Below, piece after piece: positions 25,663 through 35,109 of a DNA stretch of 64,000 bases. The position numbers and the translations under genes are program-made. This stretch comes from Romboutsia faecis (GTDB lineage Bacteria > Bacillota > Clostridia > Peptostreptococcales > Peptostreptococcaceae): contig NZ_JACRWE010000005.1 of the NCBI RefSeq assembly GCF_014323405.1, positions 124,001-188,000 of the forward strand, read 5' to 3'. Below the pieces are notes generated by a model, which searched no databases, was not told where the DNA came from, and saw only the letters and a program-made list of their open reading frames with translations. How positions within the stretch are numbered: position 1 is the stretch's first letter; every line of letters begins with the position of its first letter.

Positions 25663-27654
25663 GTGAAGATTGTTAGTCAAGGTTGCACCTTAGACTGCTT
25701 TGATGCATGTAGATTAAAGGTCCATGTTGAAAATAATAAGGTTATTAAGATTGAAGGTGATAAAGAGCATCCTTTTACGAAGGGATTTATTTGTAATAAA
25801 GGTAGAGCTCATTTAGATAGATTGAATCATCCGGATAGAATTTATAATCCTTTACTAAAAATAGATGGAAAATGGGAAGAAATTACTTTTGATAAGGCTA
25901 TAGAAATAATGGCAGAAAAGCTTAATTTTTATAGAGATAAGTATTCTTCTCAGTCGGTTATGTATTATGAGCAATATGGAAATGGTGGGTTATTGAAATC
26001 TATAGGGGATATATTTTTCAATTTCTATGGTGGTGTAAGCAAGCAAAAGGGAGGTCCTTGCTGGAGTGCAGGAATTAAAGCTCAAACTTATGACTTTGGA
26101 GATGTTAGAGGTCACTCTTTAGAGGATATGAAAAATAGTAAAAATATATTTATATGGGGAAAAAACCCTGCATATACAACTATACATACTATGCAGATAT
26201 TACAAAATGCAAAGTTGAATGGATGCAAAGTTATAGTTATAGATCCAATAAAAACTTCAACTGCAAATATAGCTGATTATTATATACAAATAAATCCTGG
26301 CACAGATGGAGCGTTAGCAATGGCTATGGCTAAGATTATTATAAAAGATAATCTTTGTGATGAAGACTATATAGATTCTTATGTGATTGGATATGAAGAG
26401 TATAAGAATTACCTAGATACTTTAGAATTAGATTATTTATCTAAAGAATGTGGTATTGAGTTAGATACGATTAAAGAATTAGTTAAACTTTATGTCCAAA
26501 AATATAGCTCTATTTGGTTAGGTTATGGAATGCAAAAGTATAGAAATGGTGGTAATACAATAAGAGCAATAGATGCTTTAGGAGCAATTACTGGACAAAT
26601 AGGGTACTCTGGAGGTGGTATTAATTATGCTAATAAAGTGTATCCTTCTATATTAAACACAGATCCTTATTGTAGTTATATTTATGCACAAAATAGAGAG
26701 TTTTATGTGCATAAGTTGAGTGAATTTATAGATAATTCTACAAAGTGTACAGTGAATAATGGGGATAACGTTGCCTTAAAGATGGCTGTTATAGTAAAAA
26801 GTAATTTATTAAATCAGTTACCTAATCTAAATAAGTTAGAGTCTTCTTTTGATAAGATTGAGTTTAAAGTATGTTTTGATATGTTTATGACAGATACAGC
26901 AAGTCGATGTGATTTATTTATACCATGTTCAACAACTCTAGAAAGTGAAGATTTGCTATATAGTTCTATGTGTAATCCTTATATAACTTATAATGAAAAA
27001 GCAGTAGAACCAATGAGTAAGTTAATGGATGAATACTATTTCTTTAGAGAGTTAGCTAAAGTTATGAAAATTAATAACTATCCACAGGTATCAAAAAAAG
27101 AATATTTAAGTAAAGTTATAGAACCCTTGAAGGTTGTTGATAAATCTATAAACCTAGATAAAATAAAAAATGGATATATTACTATACACAAAAGTATTCC
27201 TTGGGAAGATAAGAAGTTTGAAACTACATCAGGTAAATTTGAATTATACTCTAGCAAAGTTAAAAGTTTGGGTATAACACCTATACCAACTTATATTGAA
27301 CCTAAAAAAATAAGAAAAGGTGAATTTAGATTAATAACAACTCATCATAGAGAAACATTATTTAGTCAACATTATATGGATAAAAAAGGTATTTCTAAAG
27401 CATATATTAATGAGAATATGGCAATAATTAGAAAAATAGCCGATAACGAGATTGTAAGCCTTCAATCAGAGAATGGTAAAATAAATGTACAAATAGTAAT
27501 AGACAATAATGTTAAGGATAATATAGTCCAAATGCATGTTGGATGGTGGAAAAAACATGGTAATCCAAATTTTATCACAAGCAGCAATGTATCAGATTTA
27601 GGTGGTCAAGTAACCTATAACGAAACCTTCGTAGACATAATAAAACAAAACTAG
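25663..27654 (+). CDS. Molybdopterin-dependent oxidoreductase
   Basis: Cytoplasmic enzyme of the DMSO-reductase superfamily, 663 aa. The N-terminus has the [4Fe-4S] motif C-x3-C-x3-C-x27-C (CTLDCFDAC then GFICNKGRAHLDR), followed by the bis-MGD domains (MYYEQYGNGG, WGKNPAYTTIH, GYGMQKYRNGG). A cysteine in GGPCWSAG near residue 135 may ligate the metal. There is no Tat signal and no partner subunit nearby, so it is probably soluble. Substrate unknown; formate dehydrogenases, thiosulfate reductases and hydratases share this fold. GTG start behind TTAGGAGGG. Confidence 0.85.
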   Translation: MKIVSQGCTLDCFDACRLKVHVENNKVIKIEGDKEHPFTKGFICNKGRAHLDRLNHPDRIYNPLLKIDGKWEEITFDKAIEIMAEKLNFYRDKYSSQSVMYYEQYGNGGLLKSIGDIFFNFYGGVSKQKGGPCWSAGIKAQTYDFGDVRGHSLEDMKNSKNIFIWGKNPAYTTIHTMQILQNAKLNGCKVIVIDPIKTSTANIADYYIQINPGTDGALAMAMAKIIIKDNLCDEDYIDSYVIGYEEYKNYLDTLELDYLSKECGIELDTIKELVKLYVQKYSSIWLGYGMQKYRNGGNTIRAIDALGAITGQIGYSGGGINYANKVYPSILNTDPYCSYIYAQNREFYVHKLSEFIDNSTKCTVNNGDNVALKMAVIVKSNLLNQLPNLNKLESSFDKIEFKVCFDMFMTDTASRCDLFIPCSTTLESEDLLYSSMCNPYITYNEKAVEPMSKLMDEYYFFRELAKVMKINNYPQVSKKEYLSKVIEPLKVVDKSINLDKIKNGYITIHKSIPWEDKKFETTSGKFELYSSKVKSLGITPIPTYIEPKKIRKGEFRLITTHHRETLFSQHYMDKKGISKAYINENMAIIRKIADNEIVSLQSENGKINVQIVIDNNVKDNIVQMHVGWWKKHGNPNFITSSNVSDLGGQVTYNETFVDIIKQN

Positions 27655-27667
27655 TTAAATTTCATTG

Positions 27668-27694
27668 AAGGATAAAATTTTGACTTAATAGAAT
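27668..27694 (+). promoter_or_regulatory. Likely sigma-H promoter of the spoIIA operon
   Basis: AAGGATAA, 14 bases, AGAAT, which fits the sigma-H pattern RWAGGANNT-N14-HGAAT except the last base of the -35. It lies 114 bases before spoIIAA, and spoIIA is sigma-H-dependent in Bacillus. Confidence 0.6.
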
Positions 27695-27807
27695 TGATTA
27701 CACGTTATAGTTTTTAATAGTAAGGATATTATAATATCCAATCAACTTAATTTAAGCAACCATGTTTAATTCATTAGTTAAGCAAATTTTATTAGGGGGG
27801 AATAATA

Positions 27808-28143
27808 ATGGTAAGATACTCTTTGAATAATAAAAACTTACTAGTTAAGTTTGAAATGACAGAGTTAGATCATCATGTATCAAGAGCTATAAGGGAAGAA
27901 ATTGATGAAATATTAATGACAAAATCAGTAAAAAATATAATATTTGATTTTAAGAATATTAATTTTATGGATTCTTCGGGAATAGGTGTAATTATAGGTA
28001 GATACAAAAAGATCTCTAGCGACAAAGGGACAGTATCAGTGATAAATATAAATCCAAGAGTAAAAAAGGTGTTTGATTTATCAGGAATGAACAAAATAAT
28101 AAATGTTTGTAGTTCATATGAAGAAGCACTAAGTTCTTTGTAA
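27808..28143 (+). CDS. spoIIAA: Anti-sigma-F factor antagonist
   Basis: STAS-domain protein of 111 aa that, when dephosphorylated, binds SpoIIAB and frees sigma-F in the forespore. The phosphorylation site is in FMDSSGIGVIIGRYK, with Ser57 matching B. subtilis Ser58. The Leu/Ile-rich central strand and C-terminal VFDLSGMNKI are normal. First gene of spoIIAA-spoIIAB-sigF, with a likely sigma-H promoter upstream and AGGGGGG ribosome site. Confidence 0.96.
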   Translation: MVRYSLNNKNLLVKFEMTELDHHVSRAIREEIDEILMTKSVKNIIFDFKNINFMDSSGIGVIIGRYKKISSDKGTVSVININPRVKKVFDLSGMNKIINVCSSYEEALSSL

Positions 28144-28156
28144 GGGGGAAAAGTTG

Positions 28157-28585
28157 ATGAGTAATATTATGGAAGTAAAGTTTTCTGCCAAATCTGAAAA
28201 TGAGAGTTTAGCAAGGGTCATAGCTGCATCTTTTGCAGCAAAGTTAGATCCAACTTTGGACGAGATTGCAGATATAAAAACAGCAGTATCAGAAGCTGTA
28301 ACTAATGCTATCATACATGGTTACGATGAAGATGAATCAAAATTTGTATATTTAAAATGCAAGATAGAAGGCAATAAAGTAGAAATTATAGTTGAAGATG
28401 AAGGACATGGAATAGAAGATGTAGACTTGGCTATGCAACCGTTATATACATCAAAACCAGAGCTAGAGAGATCAGGAATGGGATTTTCTGTTATGGAAAG
28501 CTTTATGGATGATGTAAAGGTAAGTTCTATACAAAATAAAGGGACAAAAGTTATTATGCTAAAAAATATAAACTTACCTAAATAA
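28157..28585 (+). CDS. spoIIAB: Anti-sigma-F factor / SpoIIAA kinase
   Basis: GHKL-type serine kinase and anti-sigma factor, 142 aa. It holds sigma-F inactive in the predivisional cell and phosphorylates SpoIIAA. The N-box is AVSEAVTNAIIHGY and the ATP lid region VEDEGHGIEDVD plus SGMGFSVMESFMDDV are intact. The start is ATG 28157, eight bases after AAGGGGG; TTG 28154 directly before it is less likely. It lies 13 bases after spoIIAA. Confidence 0.96.
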   Translation: MSNIMEVKFSAKSENESLARVIAASFAAKLDPTLDEIADIKTAVSEAVTNAIIHGYDEDESKFVYLKCKIEGNKVEIIVEDEGHGIEDVDLAMQPLYTSKPELERSGMGFSVMESFMDDVKVSSIQNKGTKVIMLKNINLPK

Positions 28586-28611
28586 AATCCAAAGAGAATA
28601 GAGGTTTTATT

Positions 28612-29376
28612 ATGGGGATAACTGCTAATAAAGAAGAAAAAAAGAAATTGCTAAGCCATGAAGAAACATTAGAGTTAATTGAAAAAGTTCAAAATGGCGA
28701 TGAAGAAGCCAAGGAAATTTTAATAAAAAATAATTTAGGATTAGTTAGAAGTGTAATAAGTAAATTTTCAAATATAGGTTATGAGAGAGATGATTTATTT
28801 CAGTTAGGATCGATAGGACTAATTAAATCTATATATAAATTTGATCCGAAGTTTAATGTAAAATTTTCTACATATGCTGTACCAATGATTTTAGGAGAGA
28901 TAAAAAGATATCTTAGAGATGATGGTATGGTTAAAGTTTCAAGATCTTTAAAGCAAATAGCTATAAAGGCAAAAACACAAACTGAAGTATTAACCAAAAA
29001 GTTAGGGAGAGAGCCATCTATTGAAGAGTTAGCACATGAGCTAGATGTAGAAAAAGAAGATTTAGTAATGGCAATGGAAGCAAATTTCTCTGTCGAGTAT
29101 CTTCATGGAGTAATTCATGAAGAAGAAGGTTCTCCTATTTGTTTAATAGATAAAATTAGCTTAAAGGGAGAAAATGAAGAAGAAAGAGTAATTGATAATC
29201 TATTACTTAAACAAGTATTAGATAAATTAGAAAAAAGAGAAAGACAAATAATTGTATTAAGATATTTTGAAGATAAAACACAAAGCGAAATTGGGGATAT
29301 ATTAAACATATCTCAGGTACAAGTATCTAGAATAGAAAAGAAAGTTCTATCTAAACTAAAATCATATATTAGTTAA
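28612..29376 (+). CDS. sigF: RNA polymerase sigma-F factor
   Basis: Forespore-specific sigma-70 family factor, 254 aa. Region 2 (NNLGLVRSVISKFSN, DLFQLGSIGLIKSIYKFD, FSTYAVPMILGEIKRYLRDD), region 3 (VSRSLKQIA, REPSIEELAHELDV) and region 4 (LEKRERQIIVLRYFEDKTQ, SEIGDILNISQVQVSRIEKK) are complete. The order with spoIIAA and spoIIAB identifies it as sigma-F rather than sigma-G. A terminator follows, before the spoVA operon. Confidence 0.95.
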   Translation: MGITANKEEKKKLLSHEETLELIEKVQNGDEEAKEILIKNNLGLVRSVISKFSNIGYERDDLFQLGSIGLIKSIYKFDPKFNVKFSTYAVPMILGEIKRYLRDDGMVKVSRSLKQIAIKAKTQTEVLTKKLGREPSIEELAHELDVEKEDLVMAMEANFSVEYLHGVIHEEEGSPICLIDKISLKGENEEERVIDNLLLKQVLDKLEKRERQIIVLRYFEDKTQSEIGDILNISQVQVSRIEKKVLSKLKSYIS

Positions 29377-29400
29377 AAATATTATAAATATAAGATTGAA

Positions 29401-29480
29401 AATAAACCTTTAAATAGTTATTTGTATTTAGTGAAATACTAAATAAATAGCTATAGAAAAATAAGGTTTATTTTTTTTTA
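29401..29480 (+). terminator. Terminator of the spoIIA operon
   Basis: AATAAACC (29401-29408) with GGTTTATT (29465-29472), an inner stem TATTTAG/CTAAATA, then T9. It separates spoIIA from spoVA. Confidence 0.7.
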
Positions 29481-29517
29481 TATAACAAATAATAGAAATA
29501 GAGGGAGGTAGCTAATT

Positions 29518-30108
29518 ATGGATGATATTTACTTAATACCTAAGAAGGTTAAACCTTTTAATGTAAATATAAAAAATATATATCTAAAAGATATTTATGC
29601 TGTTTACCCTAAGAATAAAGAATCCTTGCTAGATAATATAATACTTCGTAATTATAAAAATAATAATTTAAGGTATGATGTAATACATCTAGGAGAAGTA
29701 ATAGAGAAAATAAATGAAAAACTTCCTATGGTAAAAATAAACTTTTTAAAGGCTGATGATACAGTAATCTTTTTTGATAGTTGTAAAAAGGATAGAACTA
29801 AGTATATAAGAGTAGCCATAGTGTCAATTGTAGTCTTAATGGGGTCTGTAATGGGAATAATGAATTTTCATGCGGATGTAAATATGTATGCATCACAGTA
29901 TAAAATAGTAGATGTTCTAACAAGAGATGCTAAAAAATATTTGCCATATTTCCAAATTCCATATTCTATAGGAATTGGTGTAGGAGTAGCTTTATTTTTT
30001 AATAAATTTATTCCTACATACTCAAAATATGAACCCAGCCCTATGGAATTAAAAATGATTTCTTTAAATAAAGAAATAGAAAATCAGCTAAGAGGAAAAG
30101 ATCAATAA
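29518..30108 (+). CDS. spoVAA: Stage V sporulation protein AA
   Basis: First gene of the spoVA operon, 196 aa. An N-terminal soluble domain (VYPKNKESLLDNII and the DVIHLGEVIEKINEKLP segment) is followed by two membrane segments at about 100-117 and 150-165. SpoVA proteins form the channel that loads dipicolinic acid into the forespore and releases it on germination. Ribosome site AGGGAGGT. It abuts spoVAB (one base between stop and start). No sigma-G promoter could be assigned by eye. Confidence 0.87.
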   Translation: MDDIYLIPKKVKPFNVNIKNIYLKDIYAVYPKNKESLLDNIILRNYKNNNLRYDVIHLGEVIEKINEKLPMVKINFLKADDTVIFFDSCKKDRTKYIRVAIVSIVVLMGSVMGIMNFHADVNMYASQYKIVDVLTRDAKKYLPYFQIPYSIGIGVGVALFFNKFIPTYSKYEPSPMELKMISLNKEIENQLRGKDQ

Positions 30109-30109
30109 G

Positions 30110-30517
30110 ATGAATTTATTTTTAGTAATATATGGTGTATCATCGGGAATAATAGTTGGAGCAGGGGTAGTTGCAGTATTAATATTAATAGGTTTAGTTC
30201 CTAGAATATCTCATATAACTAATACAAAAGAATTTGTAAACTTATATGAAAGTTTATTAGTTTTAGGTACGTTTTTGGGCAGTATATTATCGCTTCATAA
30301 TATAGGAATTAGTGGGGGAATAATACTAACTACAATAGCTGGGTTAGCATATGGAGTATTTTTAGGTTTTTTAAGTTCTGGGCTTACAGAAGTAATATAT
30401 TACATTCCTGTAGTATCAAGGAGATTGAGATTACCAAGTATTTATTTAAAATATATAGTTATATCATTAATTATAGGTAAGGTTATAGGCTCACTCATAG
30501 GGTGGGCAATAATTTAA
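30110..30517 (+). CDS. spoVAB: Stage V sporulation protein AB
   Basis: Small membrane protein of 135 aa with about four membrane segments, matching SpoVAB in length and position. The LVPRISHITNTKEFVNLYESLLVLG part after the first segment is conserved in this family (given here only in part by position about 30-55). Works with SpoVAA in the dipicolinate channel complex. Directly follows spoVAA and precedes spoVAC by 12 bases. Confidence 0.87.
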   Translation: MNLFLVIYGVSSGIIVGAGVVAVLILIGLVPRISHITNTKEFVNLYESLLVLGTFLGSILSLHNIGISGGIILTTIAGLAYGVFLGFLSSGLTEVIYYIPVVSRRLRLPSIYLKYIVISLIIGKVIGSLIGWAII

Positions 30518-30529
30518 GGAGGTATTGAT

Positions 30530-30976
30530 ATGGGAAAAAAAGATGATTATAACAAATATGTAGATCAGGTAAGTCCTAAACCTACTTATGTAAAGAACTA
30601 TATTCTTGCATTTATAGTAGGTGGAATAATTTGTATGATAGGTCAAGGTATTAATGACTTTTTTATGAAAGTTATAGGATTAGATAAATTAGCAGCATCA
30701 TCAGCAACATCTATTACATTAATTTTTATAGGGTCCTTTTTAACAGGATTAGGAGTTTATGATTTAATAGGAAAAAGAGCAGGAGCTGGGTCAATAATTC
30801 CTATTACAGGGTTTGCAAACTCAATAGTATCACCAGCTATGGAGTTTAAAAGAGAAGGATATGTTCTAGGTGTTGGAGCAAATATGTTTAAAATAGCAGG
30901 ACCTGTTTTAGTTTACGGGATAGGTTCATCAATATTATTTGGATTTATTTATTATATAGTGAAAATTTTTATATAA
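30530..30976 (+). CDS. spoVAC: Stage V sporulation protein AC
   Basis: Membrane protein of 148 aa with about four membrane segments; in Clostridia SpoVAC acts as a mechanosensitive dipicolinate-release channel. Family motifs are present: the N-terminal KDDYNKYVDQVSPKPTYVKN, GGIICMIGQGI, and GRRAGAGSIIP-like KRAGAGSIIPITGFANS. Similar in fold to SpoVAE two genes on. RBS AGGAGG. Confidence 0.95.
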   Translation: MGKKDDYNKYVDQVSPKPTYVKNYILAFIVGGIICMIGQGINDFFMKVIGLDKLAASSATSITLIFIGSFLTGLGVYDLIGKRAGAGSIIPITGFANSIVSPAMEFKREGYVLGVGANMFKIAGPVLVYGIGSSILFGFIYYIVKIFI

Positions 30977-30988
30977 GGATGTGAGATA

Positions 30989-32002
30989 ATGAAGAATAAA
31001 AGAGTAGGAAGTAGAACTGTAGAGATGCAACATATGCCATCAATTATATCTACAGCTTCTATTGTTGGTCCTAAAGAAGGTAAAGGTCCTCTTAGAGATT
31101 GCTTTGATAAAATTTTAGATGACGATTTAGATGGAGAAAAAACTTGGGAATTATCTGAATGTAAAATGATGAAAGATACTATTGAATTAGCTGTAAAGAA
31201 ATCTGATAAGGGCTTAAAAGAAGTAGACTACCTTATAGGTGGAGATTTAATAAATCAAATATGGCCATTTTCATTTGCTGCTAGAGACTTAGATGTGCCT
31301 TTTATAGGTGTATATGGAGCTTGTTCTACTATGGCTCAGAGCATGTGTTTAGGAGCAATGCTAATAGATGGAGGATTTGCTCAAAATGTATTAGCCGGAA
31401 CTTGTAGTCATTATTGTACAGCTGAGAGACAATTTAGATTTCCTTTAGAGTTAGGAAATCAAAAACCAATGACAGCTCAATGGACAGTAACAGGAGCTGG
31501 ATGTGTATTATTATCTCAATATGGAGATGGGCCTAAAGTTAAGTATGTGACTATAGGTAAAATTGTAGATAAAGGTATAAAAGATGGAAATAATATGGGG
31601 GCAGCAATGGCACCAGCAGCTGTGGATACAATACTAGCTTATTTTAATGACACAAATGATGATCCAAATAGCTTTGATTTAATAGCTACTGGAGATTTAG
31701 GAACTGTTGGTAAAACTATAACCTTAGATTTATTAAAGCAAAAAAATCTAGATATATCTAAAGTTTACACTGATTGTGGTTTGGAAATATTTGATTTAAA
31801 AGGACAAGATGTTCATTGTGGTGGTAGTGGTTGCGGTTGCTCAGCAGCAGTATTTTCTGGATATATATATGACAAGCTAAAGAAAAAAGAATTTAATAAA
31901 GTAATGCTAGTATCAACAGGAGCTATGTTATCGCCAAATAGTACATTGCAAAAGCAAACTATACCTTGCATAGCTAATGCAGTTGTAATAGTAAATGAAT
32001 AG
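30989..32002 (+). CDS. spoVAD: Stage V sporulation protein AD
   Basis: Soluble partner of the SpoVA channel that binds dipicolinic acid, 337 aa, with a thiolase-like fold. Typical segments are EGKGPLRDCFDKILDD, GGDLINQIWPFSFAARDL, GVYGACSTMAQSM (thiolase Cys region) and GGSGCGCSAAVFSGYI. Length is normal. It sits between spoVAC and spoVAE, each 12 bases away, as in other spore formers. Confidence 0.96.
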   Translation: MKNKRVGSRTVEMQHMPSIISTASIVGPKEGKGPLRDCFDKILDDDLDGEKTWELSECKMMKDTIELAVKKSDKGLKEVDYLIGGDLINQIWPFSFAARDLDVPFIGVYGACSTMAQSMCLGAMLIDGGFAQNVLAGTCSHYCTAERQFRFPLELGNQKPMTAQWTVTGAGCVLLSQYGDGPKVKYVTIGKIVDKGIKDGNNMGAAMAPAAVDTILAYFNDTNDDPNSFDLIATGDLGTVGKTITLDLLKQKNLDISKVYTDCGLEIFDLKGQDVHCGGSGCGCSAAVFSGYIYDKLKKKEFNKVMLVSTGAMLSPNSTLQKQTIPCIANAVVIVNE

Positions 32003-32014
32003 GAGGGGTTTCTC

Positions 32015-32377
32015 TTGTTAATGGATTATGTGAAGGTATTTATAGTGGGAGGAATAATCTGTTTAATAGCTCAAATAATGATGGATTATTTTAAACTACA
32101 GACACCATATGTAATGGTAACTTATGTAACAACAGGTGTTATATTAACTTTTATAGGATTATATGAACCTTTAGTTGATTTTGGAGGTTCGGGTGCGACA
32201 GTACCGATAATAGGATTTGGATACTCTTTAGCAAAAGGAGTAATAAAAGCTATAGGAGAAGATGGATTTCTCGGAATTTTTACAGGAGGTACAATTGCTA
32301 CAGCAGGAGGTATAGCAGCAGCTATATTTTTTGGGTATAGTATGGCCGTAATATTTAATCCAAAGGCTAAGCCTTGA
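32015..32377 (+). CDS. spoVAE: Stage V sporulation protein AE
   Basis: Last gene of the operon, 120 aa, the SpoVAEb type with about three to four membrane segments. It is homologous to SpoVAC: GGIICLIAQIMMDY and GSGATVPIIGFGYSLAKG are shared patterns. TTG at 32015 is six bases after AGGAGGGG and is preferred; ATG 32021 (118 aa) is the alternative. No spoVAEa or spoVAF follows; a terminator does. Confidence 0.93.
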   Translation: MLMDYVKVFIVGGIICLIAQIMMDYFKLQTPYVMVTYVTTGVILTFIGLYEPLVDFGGSGATVPIIGFGYSLAKGVIKAIGEDGFLGIFTGGTIATAGGIAAAIFFGYSMAVIFNPKAKP

Positions 32378-32385
32378 TATATAAT

Positions 32386-32421
32386 AAAAGCGATGAACTA
32401 ATTAGGTTCATCGCTTTTTTT
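32386..32421. terminator. Bidirectional terminator after spoVAE and the PBP gene
   Basis: AAAAGCGATGAAC / GTTCATCGCTTTT, 13-bp perfect stem, T7 on the + side and A-run on the other, right at the convergent PBP stop. Confidence 0.85.
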
Positions 32422-35109
32422 CTATTCTGTTGGTTCTTCAACCGGTGGAGTAGCTGTTCCACCTCCGCTATTATCAGGTGGAGTAGTTGTTCCGCCTCCA
32501 CTATTATCAGGTGGAGTAGTTGTTTCGCCTCCACTATTATCAGGTGGAGTAACTGTGCCACCGCCATTGTTACTATTATTGTTACTATTATTGTCACTAT
32601 TATTGTTGTTGTCGCTATTACTATTATCATTATCTGGTGGATCAGAAGATGTATCATTATTATCTGGAGTTTCTTCTGGAGCCTCTTCTTCTTTAGGTGG
32701 CTTAACAACCTGTTGAGAACTAACTCTTCTTGGAGCAGTACCATTTATAAAGGCTGCACTTGAACCAGTTGAAGAAATTCCACCATCTATTAAGTTAATT
32801 TTAGCAAAGTATACATTATCTGGTGCAGTAAAGTGTGCCTCAGTTAGATTTGCATGAACTCTTTTCATAACTGTAGACCATAACTTAGCTGCGCTTCCAC
32901 TACTTCCAACAACTCCTTGACGAGGTATTGTTTTTTGTGTATTAGGGTCTTTTCTACCTGCATCATCACCTATATAAGTAGATGCAACATAGTATGGTGT
33001 ATATCCTACAAACCATGCATCTAACTTACCATTAGTAGTACCAGTCTTACCAGCAACATCGATTTTACCACCTATAGAAGCAGTTCCACCGATACCTTCT
33101 GTTACAACAGCTTTTAGCATATCTGTTATAACGAAAGCTACTTCTGAACTTACAACTCTATTTTCTTGTGGACTAGCTTTCACTAGTAATGTACCATCAT
33201 AAGTTTTTATAGTACTAAATATAGTAGGTTCTATATAAACTCCTCCGTTGGCAAGAGTACCGTATGCAGAAGCCATTTCTAATGGAGAAACACCATATGT
33301 CATACCACCAAGTGTTAAGGCAGGGAAACGTCTATCTCCTTCATTTATATCACCAGTTTTACTATCTTTTAGAGTTGAAATACCAAAGTTCTTTAAGTAA
33401 TCAAGCATTACATCTACGCATTCTTCATAACTATCGCCTAACATTTCAGCTGTTTTTACTGCTATTGTGTTAGAAGAATAAGCCAATGCTTTACGTAAAG
33501 ACATGTATCCACTTCCAGCAGTTGTAGTACTTGGATTCCATTTTGCATTTTGACTAAATTCATATCCTCCTCTAGCATCACTTAAAGAATCAGCTTGAGT
33601 GATTTCTAAAGTATCTATAGCAGGAGTGTATACTGATAAAGGTTTTATAGTAGAACCAGGTTGTTGTGCAGTAGTGGCTCTGTTTAGAGTCTTTCTTCCT
33701 TTTATATGTCTACCACCAACAAGTGCTTTAATCTGACCTGTTCTATAATCAAGTATAACCATTGCAGATTGAGGTTGAACTACACCAGTTCCGTTGTCTC
33801 TAGTTTGTGGGAAATTAGAGTTATCTTCATATTCTTCTTCTAATACATCTTGCATACTAGAATCTATAGTAGTTTGTATATGTAAACCACCATTACGGAA
33901 TAAATTATCTGCCTCATCCCAAGTATGACCTTGATTCATTAAAGCTTTTACAACTTCAGATTCTATAAGGTCTTGAACTGAAGAAACAACAGGATCTTCA
34001 ACTTTAGGTAATTTAATTTCTATTTTTGCAGCTACAGCCTTATCATGTTCTTCTTGAGTTATATACCCAAGTTCTAACATTTTACCTAAAACCACTTCTT
34101 GTCTTGCTTTGGCCTTAGGATTAAGAACAGCTTTTCTAATTATAAGTGTACCTGCTCTAATTTGGTCAGCTGTATCACTATCAATAAGTTTCCATGATAC
34201 TAACTTTGGAAGCATATTTAAGTCAATATCAGTTGAGTCATCCCAATCATCATCAGCAGTATGTGTGTATAATAATATTTTGTTTTCTAAATCTTCTTTA
34301 GTTTCAGTACCATCTAACTTATCAGCATTATAAGCTTTGTAAGCTGATGGATTTTTAGTTGAACCTGCAAGTAGTGCAGCTTCTTCTAGCTCTAAATCTA
34401 TAGCTTTTTTGCTAAAGTACCCTTGAGCACCAGCTTCTGCTCCAATAAGTCCTCTACCCACAGAAAAGTTATTTAAATATGCTTCTAATATTTCTTCTTT
34501 AGATAAAGTTTTACTCATTTCATAAGCATAGTAGATATCTTTTACCTTACGAGGTAAAGTTTGCTCTGAAGATGTTAGCAACATTTTAGAAACCTGCATA
34601 GGTATTGTACTACCACCTTGAGTCTTTCCTAATAAAGTTTTAACTGCAGATCTAGCAAGACCTACAATGTCAACACCATTATGCTCATAAAAACGCTCGT
34701 CTTCTATAGCTACGATAGCATTTTTTAGATGAGGAGACATGTCATCAAGAGAAACTGGTTCTTTTTTATTAACACTAGGAGCATTAGATAATAAATCTCC
34801 ATTAGCATAATAAATTTTTGTAGTTTGGTAAGTTTTTTCATCTAATAGCGCTTTTGTAACAGGTTGAACATCTTTAAGAGATGAAAATACCAACCCAGTT
34901 CCTACGGCAGCAACAACTACCAATAAAGCTAAAATAAATACTCCTGTTAATCTAAAAAATCTAAATTTATCTTTTTTATTATTTTTCTTTCTAGATTTTG
35001 TTCTACTATTATTTTCAGTAGAGGAGTTGTTAGGTTTATTAGTGTTATTAGAGGAACTAACCTTTTTTCTTCTTATCTTATTTTGGTCTTCATTATTGCC
35101 ATTATTCAT
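32422..35109 (-). CDS. Class A penicillin-binding protein (PBP1A type)
   Basis: Bifunctional peptidoglycan synthase, 895 aa. Residues 1-50 are Asn/Lys-rich and cytoplasmic, 53-77 is the membrane anchor, then glycosyltransferase 51 (catalytic E136 in IEDERFYEHNG, GGSTIPMQVSKM), then the transpeptidase with STIK near 486, SSNT and KTGTTNG near 690. The C-terminal tail is low complexity: Asn/Ser-rich and then an 11-residue repeat PPDNSGGGTTT, probably exposed at the wall. ATG behind AAGGAGG. It converges on spoVAE; being next to sporulation genes does not make it spore-specific. Confidence 0.93.
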   Translation of the reverse strand: MNNGNNEDQNKIRRKKVSSSNNTNKPNNSSTENNSRTKSRKKNNKKDKFRFFRLTGVFILALLVVVAAVGTGLVFSSLKDVQPVTKALLDEKTYQTTKIYYANGDLLSNAPSVNKKEPVSLDDMSPHLKNAIVAIEDERFYEHNGVDIVGLARSAVKTLLGKTQGGSTIPMQVSKMLLTSSEQTLPRKVKDIYYAYEMSKTLSKEEILEAYLNNFSVGRGLIGAEAGAQGYFSKKAIDLELEEAALLAGSTKNPSAYKAYNADKLDGTETKEDLENKILLYTHTADDDWDDSTDIDLNMLPKLVSWKLIDSDTADQIRAGTLIIRKAVLNPKAKARQEVVLGKMLELGYITQEEHDKAVAAKIEIKLPKVEDPVVSSVQDLIESEVVKALMNQGHTWDEADNLFRNGGLHIQTTIDSSMQDVLEEEYEDNSNFPQTRDNGTGVVQPQSAMVILDYRTGQIKALVGGRHIKGRKTLNRATTAQQPGSTIKPLSVYTPAIDTLEITQADSLSDARGGYEFSQNAKWNPSTTTAGSGYMSLRKALAYSSNTIAVKTAEMLGDSYEECVDVMLDYLKNFGISTLKDSKTGDINEGDRRFPALTLGGMTYGVSPLEMASAYGTLANGGVYIEPTIFSTIKTYDGTLLVKASPQENRVVSSEVAFVITDMLKAVVTEGIGGTASIGGKIDVAGKTGTTNGKLDAWFVGYTPYYVASTYIGDDAGRKDPNTQKTIPRQGVVGSSGSAAKLWSTVMKRVHANLTEAHFTAPDNVYFAKINLIDGGISSTGSSAAFINGTAPRRVSSQQVVKPPKEEEAPEETPDNNDTSSDPPDNDNSNSDNNNNSDNNSNNNSNNGGGTVTPPDNSGGETTTPPDNSGGGTTTPPDNSGGGTATPPVEEPTE
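32444..32575 (-). repeat. 33-bp tandem repeat in the PBP gene tail
   Basis: Period of exactly 33 bases with unit starts at 32444, 32477, 32510 and 32543; each encodes PPDNSGGGTTT or a close variant. The number of units is likely to vary between strains. Confidence 0.85.

Noticed and set aside
32374..32763. 129-codon + strand frame and overlapping 125-codon minus frame at the PBP gene tail
   Set aside because: Out-of-frame readings of the low-complexity repeat; composition (Trp/Ser or Ile/His runs) is an artefact of the 33-bp repeat.
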